A stretch of DNA of 64,000 bases. Source: Moringa oleifera (taxonomy: Eukaryota; Streptophyta; Magnoliopsida; Brassicales; Moringaceae). Made by a program: the position numbers and the translations under genes. Under the pieces are notes generated by a model that saw only the letters and a program-made list of their open reading frames with translations, was not told the origin of the DNA and searched no databases. The DNA lies in assembly GCA_021397835.1 (NCBI GenBank), contig JAJFZO010000152.1, positions 232,001-296,000 of the forward strand, in the 5' to 3' direction. Positions 31,936 to 44,490 of the stretch are shown here, in pieces; position 1 is the first letter of the stretch; every line of letters begins with the position of its first letter.

Positions 31936-33383
31936 TTATAGCCATTGGGCTTAGATACAGAAAGAGACAAAGAAGATAGAGAAAAAAGAGAATTTTTAGT
32001 ATTTTCTTGTAAAGCTGTTTTCAATTTTTTAATAAATAGTAATTTTTGTTAGTTTTAAATTAGCCTTAAAAAATTCTTAAATGTTTTCAAATTGATTGAA
32101 ATAAAGAGTTTGAATATAAAATTGAGTTTATTTTCTTATATTCATTTTGTGCAGCAGTTACAAAATAAAAAAGTAAGAGTGAAACTCAAGCAATAAAAAA
32201 AAATGCTGTGAAAGCAAAAGAATATCAAATTAGCATCAAGAAAGCATTAAAAAAATAATTTATGCCATGTATTAAATTAGACATATTTATTATAGAATGA
32301 GAGTCCTATGAGCTGGCGAATTTTTACATGCTAGGAAAGCTCTAAAAATCTCTTTGTAATTCTTTAGTAAGAAAAAAAAAAAAGAAAAACTCTCAAAAAC
32401 TCTCAAGTATGCTATTAAATACTCTTAGTTTTATGGATACAAAGGAAATAAGAATGTTTCACCTAAAAATGATAGTCTCAAAAGACTAGTGTCAGAAAGC
32501 CATTTTTTTATCTTCAATCGAATAGGTATTTATAGTGTGGTCTCTTGCGAAACCCGTTAGTTATCCGAAATGTATGAAACACTTAACAAAATTAGTATGT
32601 GCCAGCCTTTGATCTATGATGCCTGGTGGATGATTCTTTTATCTTGTACATTAGTTCTTGAATTTGTAATCTTCTTGCCAGCTTTTGAAAGTTTGTCGAC
32701 TCTTTTCAGGAATGAGCACTCTGTTCCTATCTATTTGAGTAATTTTATGTAATCTAAGATTTTTTAAGATTAGGTTTTCTTAAGGTAAAGAATTGGCAAG
32801 GCTAAGATCGCCTTGGTTTAAATTTCTTCGTAACATTTGTAACCATCCACTTAATTTTTTGCGTTAGATCAGGGTTAACGTGATTGGGGTTTGACAAGGT
32901 CAAATTCATCTTGGTGTAAACACTTTTAGCATTGTCAAAGTCATCCCTAATTTTTAATTAAGGCTCGAGTTCCTCAATATTGTATAGATCGAGATTTTGG
33001 GTAGGTCGGGAAAATCCAAACTTCCTCATTGCTTACTTAGCTTTCCACTAAGTCATTTCAAGAGGTCTCTTTTTCTGAAACATTCAATGGTTAGATGCTA
33101 GCTCATGATTAACCTATGACATACAATTCAAATTGGTCGCACTTATTGAAGGTCGCTACATTTGGCATGCTACTTTATAGTCTTGCCAATGAATAATTAT
33201 CCTTTTATAAGGCTTTCTTAAACCATATCACCTTTTTTTACCTTTTCTCTTCACTCTTGCAAAGCCTTCTCCTTCTTTCACCAAACTTGAGTTTCAAGTC
33301 TTTTTGCGTCTTCCTTTTAAACGTTCATCTTCCTCGTTGAGCTAGGGAGTCTTCCACCCCTTTTTTGTTTAAGCAGTCATGGT
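31936..33383. other. Intergenic, one promoter-like site
   Basis: AT-rich. Near 32523-32537 the minus strand has CACTATAAATACC, a TATA-like box, followed leftwards by a T-rich leader, reminiscent of an LTR. No LTR pair was found, so this stays tentative. No gene seen. Confidence 0.35.
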
Positions 33384-34204
33384 TGAGAATCTAACATCTT
33401 CTTCCTAAACTCTTAAGACCTAGAATGGAGGAAAAGTGATTTTTTCATTCTACGATTTGTCCAACTTGAACTCCCATCCCCCTCTGATCGACCATAGGCC
33501 CATCGTAAATGGTGGGTCATGGTCTTCGAGGATAGCCTCAAAGAGGTACATTTCCTTTATCTTACAGTTCACCCAAAGAATGGTCATGCTTGTTAATAAA
33601 TACAATCATACCAACTTTGAGCACCACTATTACATGAAGGAGGCTGAAACTACTAATAAATTTATGGCTGACGCAAGAAATATGGTGTGTGTTCACTTGT
33701 TTGAGTGGAGAAGCTGAAGATCTTGTTAACGAAGCTTAAATCCATAGTGGACAATGCTAAAATGGAGTGGATTTAAGTCTAAGGTAATGTGAAAGTGAGG
33801 ATAAGCCATACTAAAAATGAGCTTGTTCTTTAGCTTAGGAAGGAATTAAGGGTAGCTCAGGATGAGTCTTGATCTCGAGCCATCAAAGAGTTTAGAATCT
33901 AAGAAGCATACAACACCAAAATTGGGGAACAAGCTTTCTATCTGTATTAGCCCATTCAAAAAAAATATGGTCCAAAAAATCTTACACAAGTATCTCGACC
34001 TCGACCTAATGTGAGTGCAAAGTGGCTCCTCTTATAAAGGCTTTTTTTAGTCCATTTTGAAGATTTAGAAGTATCATTAGGAAGTGACTAAGAGGGTGAT
34101 AGAAGAAACACCACAACCACCCAATACTGATAGAGGTTGTCATTCTTAAAGCTACCCCAAAATTAACCATAGTTGAGGTTGGGCCTGAGATTAAGGAACT
34201 TTAA
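33384..34204 (+). pseudogene. Possible retroelement gag-type protein remnant
   Basis: Plus-strand frames with stops: M-V-E-N-L-T-S-S-S near 33380, a 93-codon open stretch at 33436-33717, then a charged stretch (E-L-R-K-E-L) near 33835-33860 and A-I-K-E-F near 33880. The order (a globular N-terminal part followed by a coiled coil and A-I-K-E-F-type tail) resembles plant transposon proteins found in large Ty3-like elements. The match is by general pattern only. Confidence 0.3.
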
Positions 34205-34479
34205 GCTTGTAGCATTTTTTGTTTCCTTTTTTTTTTTTTTTTGATGTACCAACTTAGTGTCTTTTATAATGAAAGTTTCCTTTAATACGTTCATCTTCAC
34301 TTTAACATTTTCTTAGACTCAGAATAAATAGTCAAACAAGTATAACAACCCGAGCTTAAAATAGTCAAGTAAAGGCTACCCTAAGCACAAACCAATTGCA
34401 ACTAAAAAAAGAAACAAAAATGCCAATTCCTTGACAATGAACAATACTAAGAATTGATCGTGATGACGATTACCTAATG

Positions 34480-35740
34480 AACGTTTTATAATCAAATGGA
34501 CTTCAAGCCTAAATTTTTTTGAAAAATAACTCAAATAAATTTTATACTCCATTTCGAGTTCATTTATTAAATTTGAATAATTTTTTATTTACAAACTATT
34601 TTTTAATGATTTTTTTTAAATTTTTGATTGTATAAATTTTTCAAAATCATTTTTAATATTTAAAAATTTTAAATGTTTTTATGGCATAATAAATTTATAT
34701 TATAAATTTTAATCAAAATTTATTGTAAAATATTTTTAAAATTTAAATATTTTAAATTTAGTTTGATAAATCAATATTTATTTTAAAACTTATAATTATT
34801 ATTATTATGAAAAATGTTAGTTTTTGATAGGGGTTTTTTAAAGAAAAGGCAATGTGGTAGCTTTGAGAGTGTTGTACCGTTATGGCTCTATATGTACAAA
34901 TAAAAATCTCAAACTCTCTATTAATTTATTATGATATAATGATAAAAGAATTCAATCAATGATATATTTATAAAAAAATTAATTTTTATTTAGAGTTTAT
35001 GTTAATAAGAGTTATCATTGAGTTTGACACATTTATATTAATTAATTATTTAAAAATTACAACTCAATCCTTATTAAACAAGTTACATATTAAATTTTTT
35101 TAATTAAATCAAAGTTAGCAAAATTATTTTACTAAACAAAAATACTTACAATTAGTTACAACTCGTCAATGTAAAAATAATTAATTACAATCAACTTGTT
35201 TTATTAAATCAAAATAAGTTCATTTGACAAAGTTTTTTGGGAAGCAATTTAACATCATTGCTTTAGAAGCAATACCCTCCTCGCACTTCCAGCTGTTTAA
35301 TTCTTGGCACTTTGCACTGATGCTGGCGATAATCGCCTTGAACATGAGATCACCAATAATAGTCCATCACTCCGTCTCGTCATCGTCTTTACAAGAGATT
35401 GCAGGTTTTGTTTGCCATTCCTCCTACTCTTATAGCATTCTTATTTGTTGTTGTTGTGTTTCATTAGCAATCCTTCCATCACAAAGGATATGAAATTCAG
35501 CATGTCTAAAATACAGGTGTTAAAGATCACATGGGAAGATTGAAAATTTTGGTTTCTCATGACCGTAATTCCTCAGCTTCCTTTATCAGTACTTAATTCA
35601 GTTATTACAATCTGCAAATTATCCGGATGACTTGTCTCAAGACATAAAATTCTGGGCAACCAAGGTTTCTATCAGTGTTGAGTTCATAAACTTGGTCAGA
35701 TACTAGTTCAGTGCAATGCCAGTGTGCCATGGTGCAAGTA
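34480..35740. repeat. Duplicated flank, left copy
   Basis: AT-rich segment matching 53690-54690 in the same orientation (for example TTGAAAAATAACT...AAATAAATTTTATACT and ATGTTAATAAGA...), and inverted sequence at about 58750-59430. It is the 5' flank of DUF2921 copy A. About 300 bp of extra sequence (35220-35510) is present only here. Confidence 0.75.
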
Positions 35741-37199
35741 GGCTAGTTGGATAGTATAGATTCGGAGCAAGGAATGGCTTATTGGTGGTGTTTCTAGGGA
35801 TCGGCAAATTGGTCATCAGATTGGTGTTTGAGAATTCGTTTGTGAGGATTTTAATCAGTTTTCGATTGGGATTCTTGGGTTACTATTGTTGTTTGCTAGG
35901 ATATAATTGGCTATATGGCGTCCAAGGATATGAACACGAAGTAGGAGTGAGTTTATGATGTTCGTTTGTGCTGTTGTTTCGTTGACTAGGTTTAGGTCTG
36001 TGTTGGCCTTTGGGCATGGGCTTTTGTTGTTATTGGTGCTGAAATTAAAAACACTGTAACGCTGTGCTTCTTCCTTCTTCAAATTTAATTGTAAATCTTC
36101 TGTTGACAGTGAAACTGGTCTAATTAGTTAAACTTAAAAATTGTCAGGCTAAAATTATTTAAAAAATCAGTAGAAAATATATTGTAATTCATTTCTCAAG
36201 TAGAAGATTTATGTAAACTTTGTTATTTTTTTAAATAGATATAAAATGGCACCTTTGGGTGCATTAAGATAAGCTAAAATTATAGTTTCATTGGGTTAAG
36301 ATCATCCGTTAATCTTATTTGTGGCATTTTTTTGAATAAAAAGATCTATTTATAATTCATACTATTAATGTGAAAAAAATTACTGTCACAGGCTTTACGT
36401 GTAAACTAAAAATATAATTTTATGGGGTTAAGATCATCTTCATTTGATTTGTGATAATTTTTTTTTTAAAAATAAAAAATATATTTATAATATTAATAAG
36501 GAAAAATAATCAAATTGAACACATTTAGATCACAATCATTTTATTTATGTTGATGTGTTTCTTTTTTCCTTTTTTAACATATTTTAATCAAATAAAAAAG
36601 ATAGAGTTATAATATTAAAGTAAAAATAATTAAGATTACTGATTTGTTATAAGTATTGAGAAGGCCAAGAAAATATATTTGCAATGTGAATGTGGAAGAA
36701 CCAATGATCAGAGGTGTCATCACTGGGGCACTGGCCTCAGTGCAGTACCCCCCAAACTTCCAAGGAGAGCCACGCAGCCCAGACTTTGCCCGGGCTAGCA
36801 TGTGACCCACCCATGGCTGGGACCAGGGAGACCCCGCTAAGGAGCCACGAAGCCAAAGCCCACAGGATGATCCGGATCTAGGGTCCAGCCTGTTATCTTT
36901 CCACCGTGATGGAGGGAAGTGTTTTCACGGCTCTGAGAAACCAACTTCTTTAAGGAGAGGCTACGCAAGAGTGCCCTTCTGGCTCAGGCTTTCATAGCCC
37001 ACTTATGGGCCCGCCCTTCAGAATTTAATTTAGTAATGCAATCAGGCCACATTGATCGAAACCAAACGAGAAAAGAAAATCAAATCCGATCTAATTATCG
37101 GATTAAACATTCCACCACCAACCGTTTGAGGGGTTGAACAGGAGGAGGTGGAGTCACATAAAAAACTTATAAACAGGAAAGTATTTTGTTCTTTATTCA
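35741..37199. other. Insertion-like stretch with a GC-rich island
   Basis: Absent from the corresponding position upstream of copy B. It includes AT-rich DNA and, at about 36710-37010, an island with many CCC/GGG runs unlike its neighbours. A smaller GC-rich island of different sequence sits at 54740-55030 before copy B. No coding function was recognised. Confidence 0.45.
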
Positions 37200-38678
37200 A
37201 TGTTGGATATGTTCACATTGAGTACCTCCAGCAGTCAGGTAAGTGAATATTAAGGCCAATTCAGATGCGTCAACTGGCGAATTCGTCACACTACGAGTTC
37301 GGCTCTGAAAGAATTATGTCTAGGGCTTGTGATCGCTACCCATATAATGATAGCTTGAGGAATGGTCACATTGATTTCTATAAAAGAACCAGATTTTGTG
37401 AAATTCTTGAGCGGATTACTATGGAAGGAGCTTTCACAGTTTTGCCCAACTGGAGTTGCAATGGAACATATGACTACTGCAGTAAGTTGGGTGTTTGTGT
37501 CAGACAAAGAGATTAAAGCAACAGATGGGAGCTTTAAGGATGTGAAACTTTATATGGAGAATGTTAAATGTGAGCGAACGCGGAGACATGGAAGTACCAG
37601 TTCTGCAAGGGTTGCTACAGTGTTTCGGGCATTCCACCCATCAGAGAATCAGTGTACTGCGGTCTGGAGATCTGGGCTTAGTAACATGACTATTTCTGCT
37701 GAAGGAATTTGGAATTCTTCAAGTGGGCTGCTTTGCATGGTTGGTTGCCTTGGACCTCTTGATACAGAAGGAATTCTTCAAAGATTCCTATATCGTTTAC
37801 CATAAAGCAAAGAAGCATAATTTATGGCAGTTTTTCCAGCATTCCATGGAAGTAAAACTTCCTTTATCGTTTGAAAAGCTAGTGCAGACTGCAGAGCTGT
37901 GGAATTACTTATAGGACATCCCTTCTGCAGTACAGCTAGTGAAAAATAGCATCAGTAGGTGTTGTTCTTGAAAAGCATGAAAGTTTTGGGACCGTCATAA
38001 AGAAATCATTGCTACACTACCCAAAACCAGAAGATGCAGAGGAATTTTTAACCAGCCTTTCTGTGCTCTCAGAGGGTCTCACCTTCCATGTTTCTGCAAT
38101 TCCTGATAATTGTCACTTTCCAAGGACAAATGTTCAAATGGACGTTATTTCTCTTGGTCACTTGTTTGGCGATATTGGTCCGTTAAAAAATGTTTCCGCC
38201 ATAGAAGACGAGATTCCTTATCACACTAAGGCTGAGTATACCGAAAAGCAGCTTCTTCTAACATGTCAGCTCAACTAGCATTTGCTGGGAAGGCTTATAG
38301 CAATTTTTCTATGCTTTTCTTGGAGGGTCTTTATGATCCACATGCAGGAACAATTTTTCTCGTTGGCTGCAGGGATGCCAGAGCTGCGTTGAAGATCTTG
38401 TTTGAGAGCATGGATCTTGAAGCTGGATTGGATTGTTCGATTGAAGTGGTGGTGTCTTACCCACCCATTACAGAACAGTGGTTAATCAACCCAACGGCTA
38501 CCATTTCTATAGCCAGCCAAAGAACTGAAGACGATCCTCTCTATTTTAGGACAATTAAGCTGAAGACTCTTCCCATTATGTACTACGAGCAGCGGGAAGG
38601 CATTCTTTCTTGCAGGGGTCTTGAAGGGATTTTCGGATTTGACACTTACCATCGCAATTGCTTGCGTCTTAAGCCAAC
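37200..38678 (+). pseudogene. DUF2921 gene copy A, 5' part
   Basis: Recognisable blocks in changing frames: K-L-Y-M-E-N-V-K-C-E near 37540, S-A-R-V-A-T-V-F-R-A-F, L-L-C-M-V-G-C-L-G near 37725, K-K-S-L-L-H-Y-P-K-P-E-D-A-E-E near 38005, V-S-A-I-P-D near 38090, Y-T-E-K-Q-L-L-L near 38240, then a 138-codon open stretch with F-L-E-G-L-Y-D-P-H-A-G and D-L-E-A-G-L-D-C-S-I-E-V-V-V. It is cut at 38678 by copia element 3 and resumes at 44491. The last 40 codons of the open stretch are LTR sequence, not gene. The product would be an extracytoplasmic N-terminal region of a plant membrane protein of unknown function. Confidence 0.88.
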
Positions 38679-39355
38679 TGTTGATGAATTCAAAATACTG
38701 TTTAAAGGATTCATTATACGACTGAGTCTTCCTCCACTAGTAGAATATTCAGCCACGAACAAACCCTATCCCATGATTCATCACCCCTTATCTCTTTAGT
38801 GTACACATGGCACACATGCATCACTTCTTTCCCATGGAATCCTCACCTATCTCCACTATAAATAGCCCCCCTCCCTAGCTCCTAAATCATTCATTCAAGC
38901 TTTAAGCTTTCTTCTTTCTTCTCCTCTCTTCTCCTATCCCCTCATATATTTCCCTAATTTAGGGTTTTTCTAATTTAGGGTTTTATTCTTTTTTTAAATT
39001 AGGGTTTTACTTTTCCCTAATTTAGGGTTTTACCATTTCTTATCTTTAGGGTTTTATCTTTTTCTTCTAAAAAGGAAAAATAAAATCCTAATTTATTTGT
39101 TCTATCCGGATTTCGAGCAAATCTAAAGGAGGTGTAGTATTACCGGATTCCTACTGTGCATAGGAGATCCGAGACAGAAATTTCTGGGCTGTTTTATCCT
39201 GGGGACGACGGGGCTATAGACTGCTGCACACCGAAGGCAGAGCCGCGAAACGTCTTAAAGAAAGCGACTTAGTCCGCGACTCAACCTACTGGAATTTTGG
39301 TAATATATTTCCTGTTTATTATTTATTTCAGTTGATACAATTTGCATCTTCAACA
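38679..39355 (+). repeat. 5' LTR of copia element 3
   Basis: 677 bp, TGTTGATGAATTC...CTTCAACA. It contains a TATA box at 38856-38865 (CTATAAATAG) and, about 85-200 bp further on, five TTAGGGTTTT telobox-like motifs (38955-39055). These would lie in the transcript leader. Confidence 0.95.
38856..38865 (+). promoter_or_regulatory. TATA box of copia element 3 LTR
   Basis: CTATAAATAG, a strong plant TATA match followed by a C-rich then pyrimidine-rich start region. The same box is in the 3' LTR at about 43991-44000. Confidence 0.75.
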
Positions 39356-39377
39356 ATTTTAAGACGGTTCGATTGCC

Positions 39378-42300
39378 ATGTCTGCTGTTATATCTACTGC
39401 TAAAATAATATCTGCTAGCACCGATCTAAATAAACCATTTCGCTTTGAAGGGGCTCATTTCAAAAGATGGAGACAAAAAATGTTGTTTTTCTTAACCATG
39501 AAAAAGGTGGCTTATGTAATTCATACAGATAAGCTTGTTTTGTCTGATGAATCCACAGATGCTGATAAGAATAGTCTTGAATCATGGGTAAAAAATGATT
39601 TTTTGTGCAAGAATTTATCTTGAATGGATTATCTGATGATCTTTATGAATATTATAATTCTGATAAATCTGCTAAAGAGATTTGAAAAACACTTCAGAAG
39701 AAGTATGATACTGAGGAGGCTGGAGCTAAGAAATTTGCAGTAAGTAAATATATGAGATTCATGATGATTGATGATAAGTCTGTGGAGACTCAGTCACATG
39801 AACTACAAAAAATAGTGCATGAGATCATCTCAGAAGGTATGCCTTTGCTTGAGCAATTTCAAGTAGTAGTTATGATAGATAAATTGCCCCATAGTTGGAA
39901 AGATTTTAAGAATATCCTTATGCACAAGAGTAAAGAGCTTTCTCTGGAAGGGCTCATTACTCGCCTTAGGATTAAGGAAGAAGCCCGAAAGCAAGATCAG
40001 AGAGAAGAAGTGCTCGTTGTCTCCAACAACGTGGCAAGTAGAAGGTCCTCTGTGATTCTGAAACCAATAGGAAAGAACATGAAGAATCAAAATCGAAACA
40101 TCAACCAGAACCGGAAGAATCAGAATAGGAACACCTCACGAAACAGATCCAAACCACCCCAGGGAAATAACACATTCATGTGTTATAGTTGTAACAAGCC
40201 TGGTCATATGGCCAGGAATTACCGGAATAGGCCTCGTCCTACTCAACAGGCGAACCTAACCGAAGAGCAATTGATTGCTATGATCTCCGAGGTTAATCTT
40301 GCTGGAGGATCTGAGGGGTGGTAGGTGGATACTGGCGCTTCTCGTCACGTCTGTTTTGACAGAGATCTGTTTAAGTCCTATTCTGTATCTGAGGATAAGA
40401 AAGTGTTGCTGGGAGACTCCCACTCCACTATTGTTGCTGGTACTGGTGACGTGGAATTAAAGTTTACCTCTAGAAAGACCGTCATACTGAAGGATGTTCT
40501 GCACACTCCAAAGATGAGAAAGAACTTAGTCTCAGGCTATCTTCTCAATAAGGCTGGGTTTACCCAAACCATAGGAGCTGATCTTTACACAATAACAAAG
40601 AATAATGTCTTTGTTGGGAAGGGTTATGCTACTGATGGCATGTTTAAATTGAACATTGACATGAATAAAGTATCATCTTCTGCCTACATGTTGTGCACTT
40701 TTAATACTTGGCATGCTAGGCTTTGTCATGTGAATAAGCGATTAATTCAAAACATGAGTAACTTAGGACTCATCCCTAAACTATCTGTAGATGATTTTGA
40801 GAAATGTAAATACTGTAGCCAAGCTAAGATTACAAAAACCCCACATAGGTCAGTGCTTAGAGAGACTGAACAGCTTGAATTAATTCATTCTGACATTTGT
40901 GAATTTGATGGTATTTTAACAAGAAATGAAAAAGGATATTTTATAACATTCATAGATGATTGTTCTGATTACACTTATGTATATCTCATGAAAAATAAAA
41001 GTGAAACATTTGACATGTTTAAGCTATTCTTAACTGAAATAGAAATTCAATACAATAGAAAGGTAAAAAGACTACGAAGTGATAGAGGTACTGAGTATGA
41101 TTCTGGTCCCTTTATTGAATTTTACAATACCAAAGGAATAATACATGAAAGAACTGCACCCTATTCTCCTGAGATGAATGGAAAAGCTGAAAGAAAAAAT
41201 AGGACTCTTGCTGAATTAATAGTAGCCACTCTATTAAATTCTGGTGCAGCTTCTCATTGGTGGGGAGAAATTTTGCTGACTGTATGCTATGTGCTTAATA
41301 GAATCCCTAAGAGTAGAAGTAAAGTATCTCCCTATGAGATCTTAAAGAACAAAACACCTAACTTGTCCTACTTAAGAACATGGGGGTGCTTAGCTTATGT
41401 TTGAATTCCTGATCCCAAAAGAAATAAGCTGGCTAGTAGAGCATATGAATGTGTTTTCATAGGATATGCTATAAATAGTAAAGCTTATAGATTTTTGGAT
41501 TTAAAAAGGCAAGTTATCATTGAATCTAACGATGTAGACTTCTATGAATATAGATTTCCTTTCAAATCGAGGAATAGTAAGGGCTCTATTTCTAGTAATC
41601 AGCCAAATGATATAAGTTATCAACCAATTGAAGAAGAAGAGCTTAGGCGGAGTAAACGAATTAGAACTCTTAAGGACTATGGAGCCGAATTTTATGCATA
41701 CACCTTAGAGGAAGATCCCCACACACTCAAAGAAACTTTGTCTTCTCTAGATGCTAACTTGTGGGAAGAAGTAGTAAATGATGACATGGACTCTCTTGAG
41801 TCCAATAAAACTTGGCATCTAACAGACTTACGTCCAGGGTGCAAAGCTATAGGTTGCAAATGGGTACTGAAGAAAAAATTAAAATCCGATGGTACAGTTG
41901 AGAAAATACAAGGCTCACTTAGTAGCCAAAGGGTATAGACAAAGGGAGAATGTGGATTTCTTTGATACTTTTTCTCCAGTTTCTAGAATAACCTCCATAC
42001 GGGTGTTAATAGCATTAGCTGCTATACATGACTTAGTTATATATCAAATGGATGTAAAAACTGCATTTCTAAATGGAGAATTAGAAGAAGAAATTTACAT
42101 GGAACAACCTGAAAGTTTTGTGATTTCAGGCTAAGAAAACAAAGTTTGTAAATTGGACAAATCATTGTATGGTCTGAAACAAGCGCCTAAGCAATGGCAT
42201 AAAAAATTTGATAATCTTGTCATCTCACATGGATTTAAAGTGAATGAAAGTGATAAGTGCATTTATTATAAGATTGAAAATAATCTTTGCACTATCATAT

Positions 42301-43255
42301 GTCTTTATGTGGATGACCTACTTATCTTCGGCTCCAACATTCATGTCATAAATAAAGTAAAGTCCTTACTATATACTAACTTCGACATGAAAGACTTAGG
42401 AGAAGTGAATGTAATTCTTGGAATAAAAATTACTAGGTCAACAAAGGGACTTTTTTGGATTAATCACACTATATTGAAAAGATCTTAAAGAAATATAATT
42501 ACTTTGACTGTAAATCTACTTGTACTCCATATGATCCTAGTGTTAAATTGCTCTAGAACACTGGAGACAATGTTAGACAAACTGAGTATGCGAGCATTAT
42601 AGGTAGCTTACGTTATGCTACTGACTGCACGAGGCCTGATATAGCTTATGCTGTGGGGTTACTCTGTAGGTTTACCAGTAGACCTAGTATCGAACATTGG
42701 CATGCTATTGAAAGGATCATGAGGTATCTTAAGAGAACCATGAACCTTGGATTACATTATCAAAAGTTTTCTGCTGTTTTAGAAGGATACAGCGATGCTG
42801 ATTGGAACACCCTTTCAGAAGACTCCAAGGCAACAAGTGGTTATATTTTCAGTATTGGCGGTGGAGCTGTTTCATGGAAGTCCAAAAAACAAACTATTTT
42901 GGCTAAATCCACGATGGAGTCTTAATTGATAGCACTAGCTACAGCTAGTGAAGAAGCAGGCTGGTTAAGAAGTCTGCTAGCTGAGATCCCGTTATGGGAA
43001 AGACCGATACCAGCCATTTTGATCCACTATGATAGTACCGCGGCTATCGCAAAAGTTCAGAACCGTTATTATAACGGTAAGAGACGACAAATACATCGTA
43101 AACATAGTACTGTTAGAGAGTTCCTCTCTACAGGAACTGTTAGAGTGGATCATGTACGGTCTGATGAGAATTTAGCTGATCCTTTGACAAAAAGACTAGC
43201 TAGAGAGAAAGTTTTTAAAACCTCGAAAGAAATGGGACTAATGCCCTTACAGTGA
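39378..43255 (+). pseudogene. Degenerate copia gag-pol, all domains present
   Basis: Gag begins at 39378 (M-S-A-V-I-S-T-A-K). Frame breaks or stops occur at about 39600, 39684, 40322 (TAG after G-G-W), 41402 (TGA), about 41900, 42132, 42470-42488 and 42923. The zinc knuckle C-Y-S-C-N-K-P-G-H-M-A-R-N-Y has lost its last Cys. The protease V-D-T-G-A-S is intact at about 40327. GAG-pre-integrase has H-A-R-L-C-H-V, and integrase shows the expected H-S-D-I, F-I-D-D and E-R-K-N-R parts. RT has F-L-N-G-E-L-E-E-E-I-Y and Y-V-D-D-L-L near 42310. RNase H has G-Y-S-D-A-D-W. It cannot make a functional polyprotein. Confidence 0.95.
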
Positions 43256-43797
43256 TGAGTCACTCATGATGGTAACCCAACCTATGGACTGGAGATCCCA
43301 AGAAATAGGTTCAAAGGGTAATAACAAGTCATGAAGTGATAGAGAAAGAAACATACTATTTGGAGTCCCATTCTACTAGAAGTATGGAATCCTGAAGTGA
43401 ACGAAAAAGGCTGAATTAAATTCTTAATGAGCTCTATACTCTATATAGAGTGGAGTATCCAGCTACAGGAATACTCTTGATAGGCTCGCCTATGTGAATG
43501 TGAAAGTTTGGCCTCTTTTATGGAATTTTTGGGCAAATTCTCTAAAACATTCACTATACTAGGATATACGTGCATGGTCAAAAAGGCACGGGCTTTTCTC
43601 GAACTACACCACAGAAAGATTGTGTGTGGGATGCTGTTGGAGATAGAGTTCAAAACTACAAGTTACTCTAGTATAATCTAAAGCATCATCACTATGCAAA
43701 GGTTCAAGTTAAGAGACACCTCTGCTTACGCATAATCTTATAATCTTGATACTGCTCAATGAAAAAAAAATGGGGGGGATTTTTTAATTTTAAATTC

Positions 43798-43808
43798 AAG
43801 TGGGGGAT
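43798..43808 (+). other. Polypurine tract of copia element 3
   Basis: AAGTGGGGGAT directly before the 3' LTR. A second purine run with seven G lies about 25 bp upstream. Confidence 0.85.
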
Positions 43809-44490
43809 TGTTAATGAATTCAAAATACTGTTTAAAGGATTTATTATAGGACTGAGTCTTCCTCCACTAGGAGAAGATTCAGCCACCAACGAACAAACCC
43901 TATCCCATGATTCATCACCCCTTATCTCTTTAGTGTACACATGGCACACATGCATCACTTCTCTCCTATGGAATCCTCACCTATCTCCACTATAAATAGC
44001 CCCCCTCCTTAGCTCCTAGATCATTCATTCAAGCTTTAAGCTTTCTCCTCTCTTCTCCTCTCTTCTCCTATCTCCTCATATATTTCCCTAATTTAGGGTT
44101 TTTCTAATTTAGGATTTTATCCTTTTTCTTAAATTAGGGTTTTACTTTTCCCTAATTTAGGGTTTTACCATTTTTTATCTTTAGAGTTTTATCTTTTTCT
44201 TCTAAAAAGGAAAAATAAAATCCTAATTTATTTGTTCTATCCGAATTCCGAGCAAATCTAAAGGAGGTGTAGTATTACCGGATTCCTACTGTGCATAGGA
44301 GATCCGAGACAGAAATTTTTGGGCTGTTTTATCCTGGGGACGACGGGGCTATAGACTGCTGCACACCGAAGGCAGAGCCGCGAAACGTCTTAAAGAAAAC
44401 GACTTAGTCCGCGACTCAGCCTACTGGAATTTTGGTAATATCTTTCCTGTTTATTATTTATTTCAGCTGATACAGTTTGCATCTTCAACA
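43809..44490 (+). repeat. 3' LTR of copia element 3
   Basis: 682 bp, pairs with 38679-39355. It differs by scattered substitutions and small indels, including a 4-bp insertion near position 83. It is followed by target duplication CCAAC. Confidence 0.95.

Larger units (their letters stand above)
38679..44490 (+). mobile_element. Ty1-copia element 3, LTR to LTR
   Basis: 5,812 bp, with TG...CA LTRs of 677 and 682 bp differing at only a few percent of positions by eye. CCAAC flanks both ends (38674-38678 and 44491-44495). All copia domains are present in order but broken by stops and frameshifts. Removing it restores colinearity with DUF2921 copy B across the insertion point. The polypurine tract is clear, but no standard primer site follows the 5' LTR. 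Confidence 0.97.

Noticed and set aside
38680..38799. C-terminal extension of the DUF2921 frame
   Set aside because: These 40 codons are LTR sequence of copia element 3 read in frame, not part of the gene.
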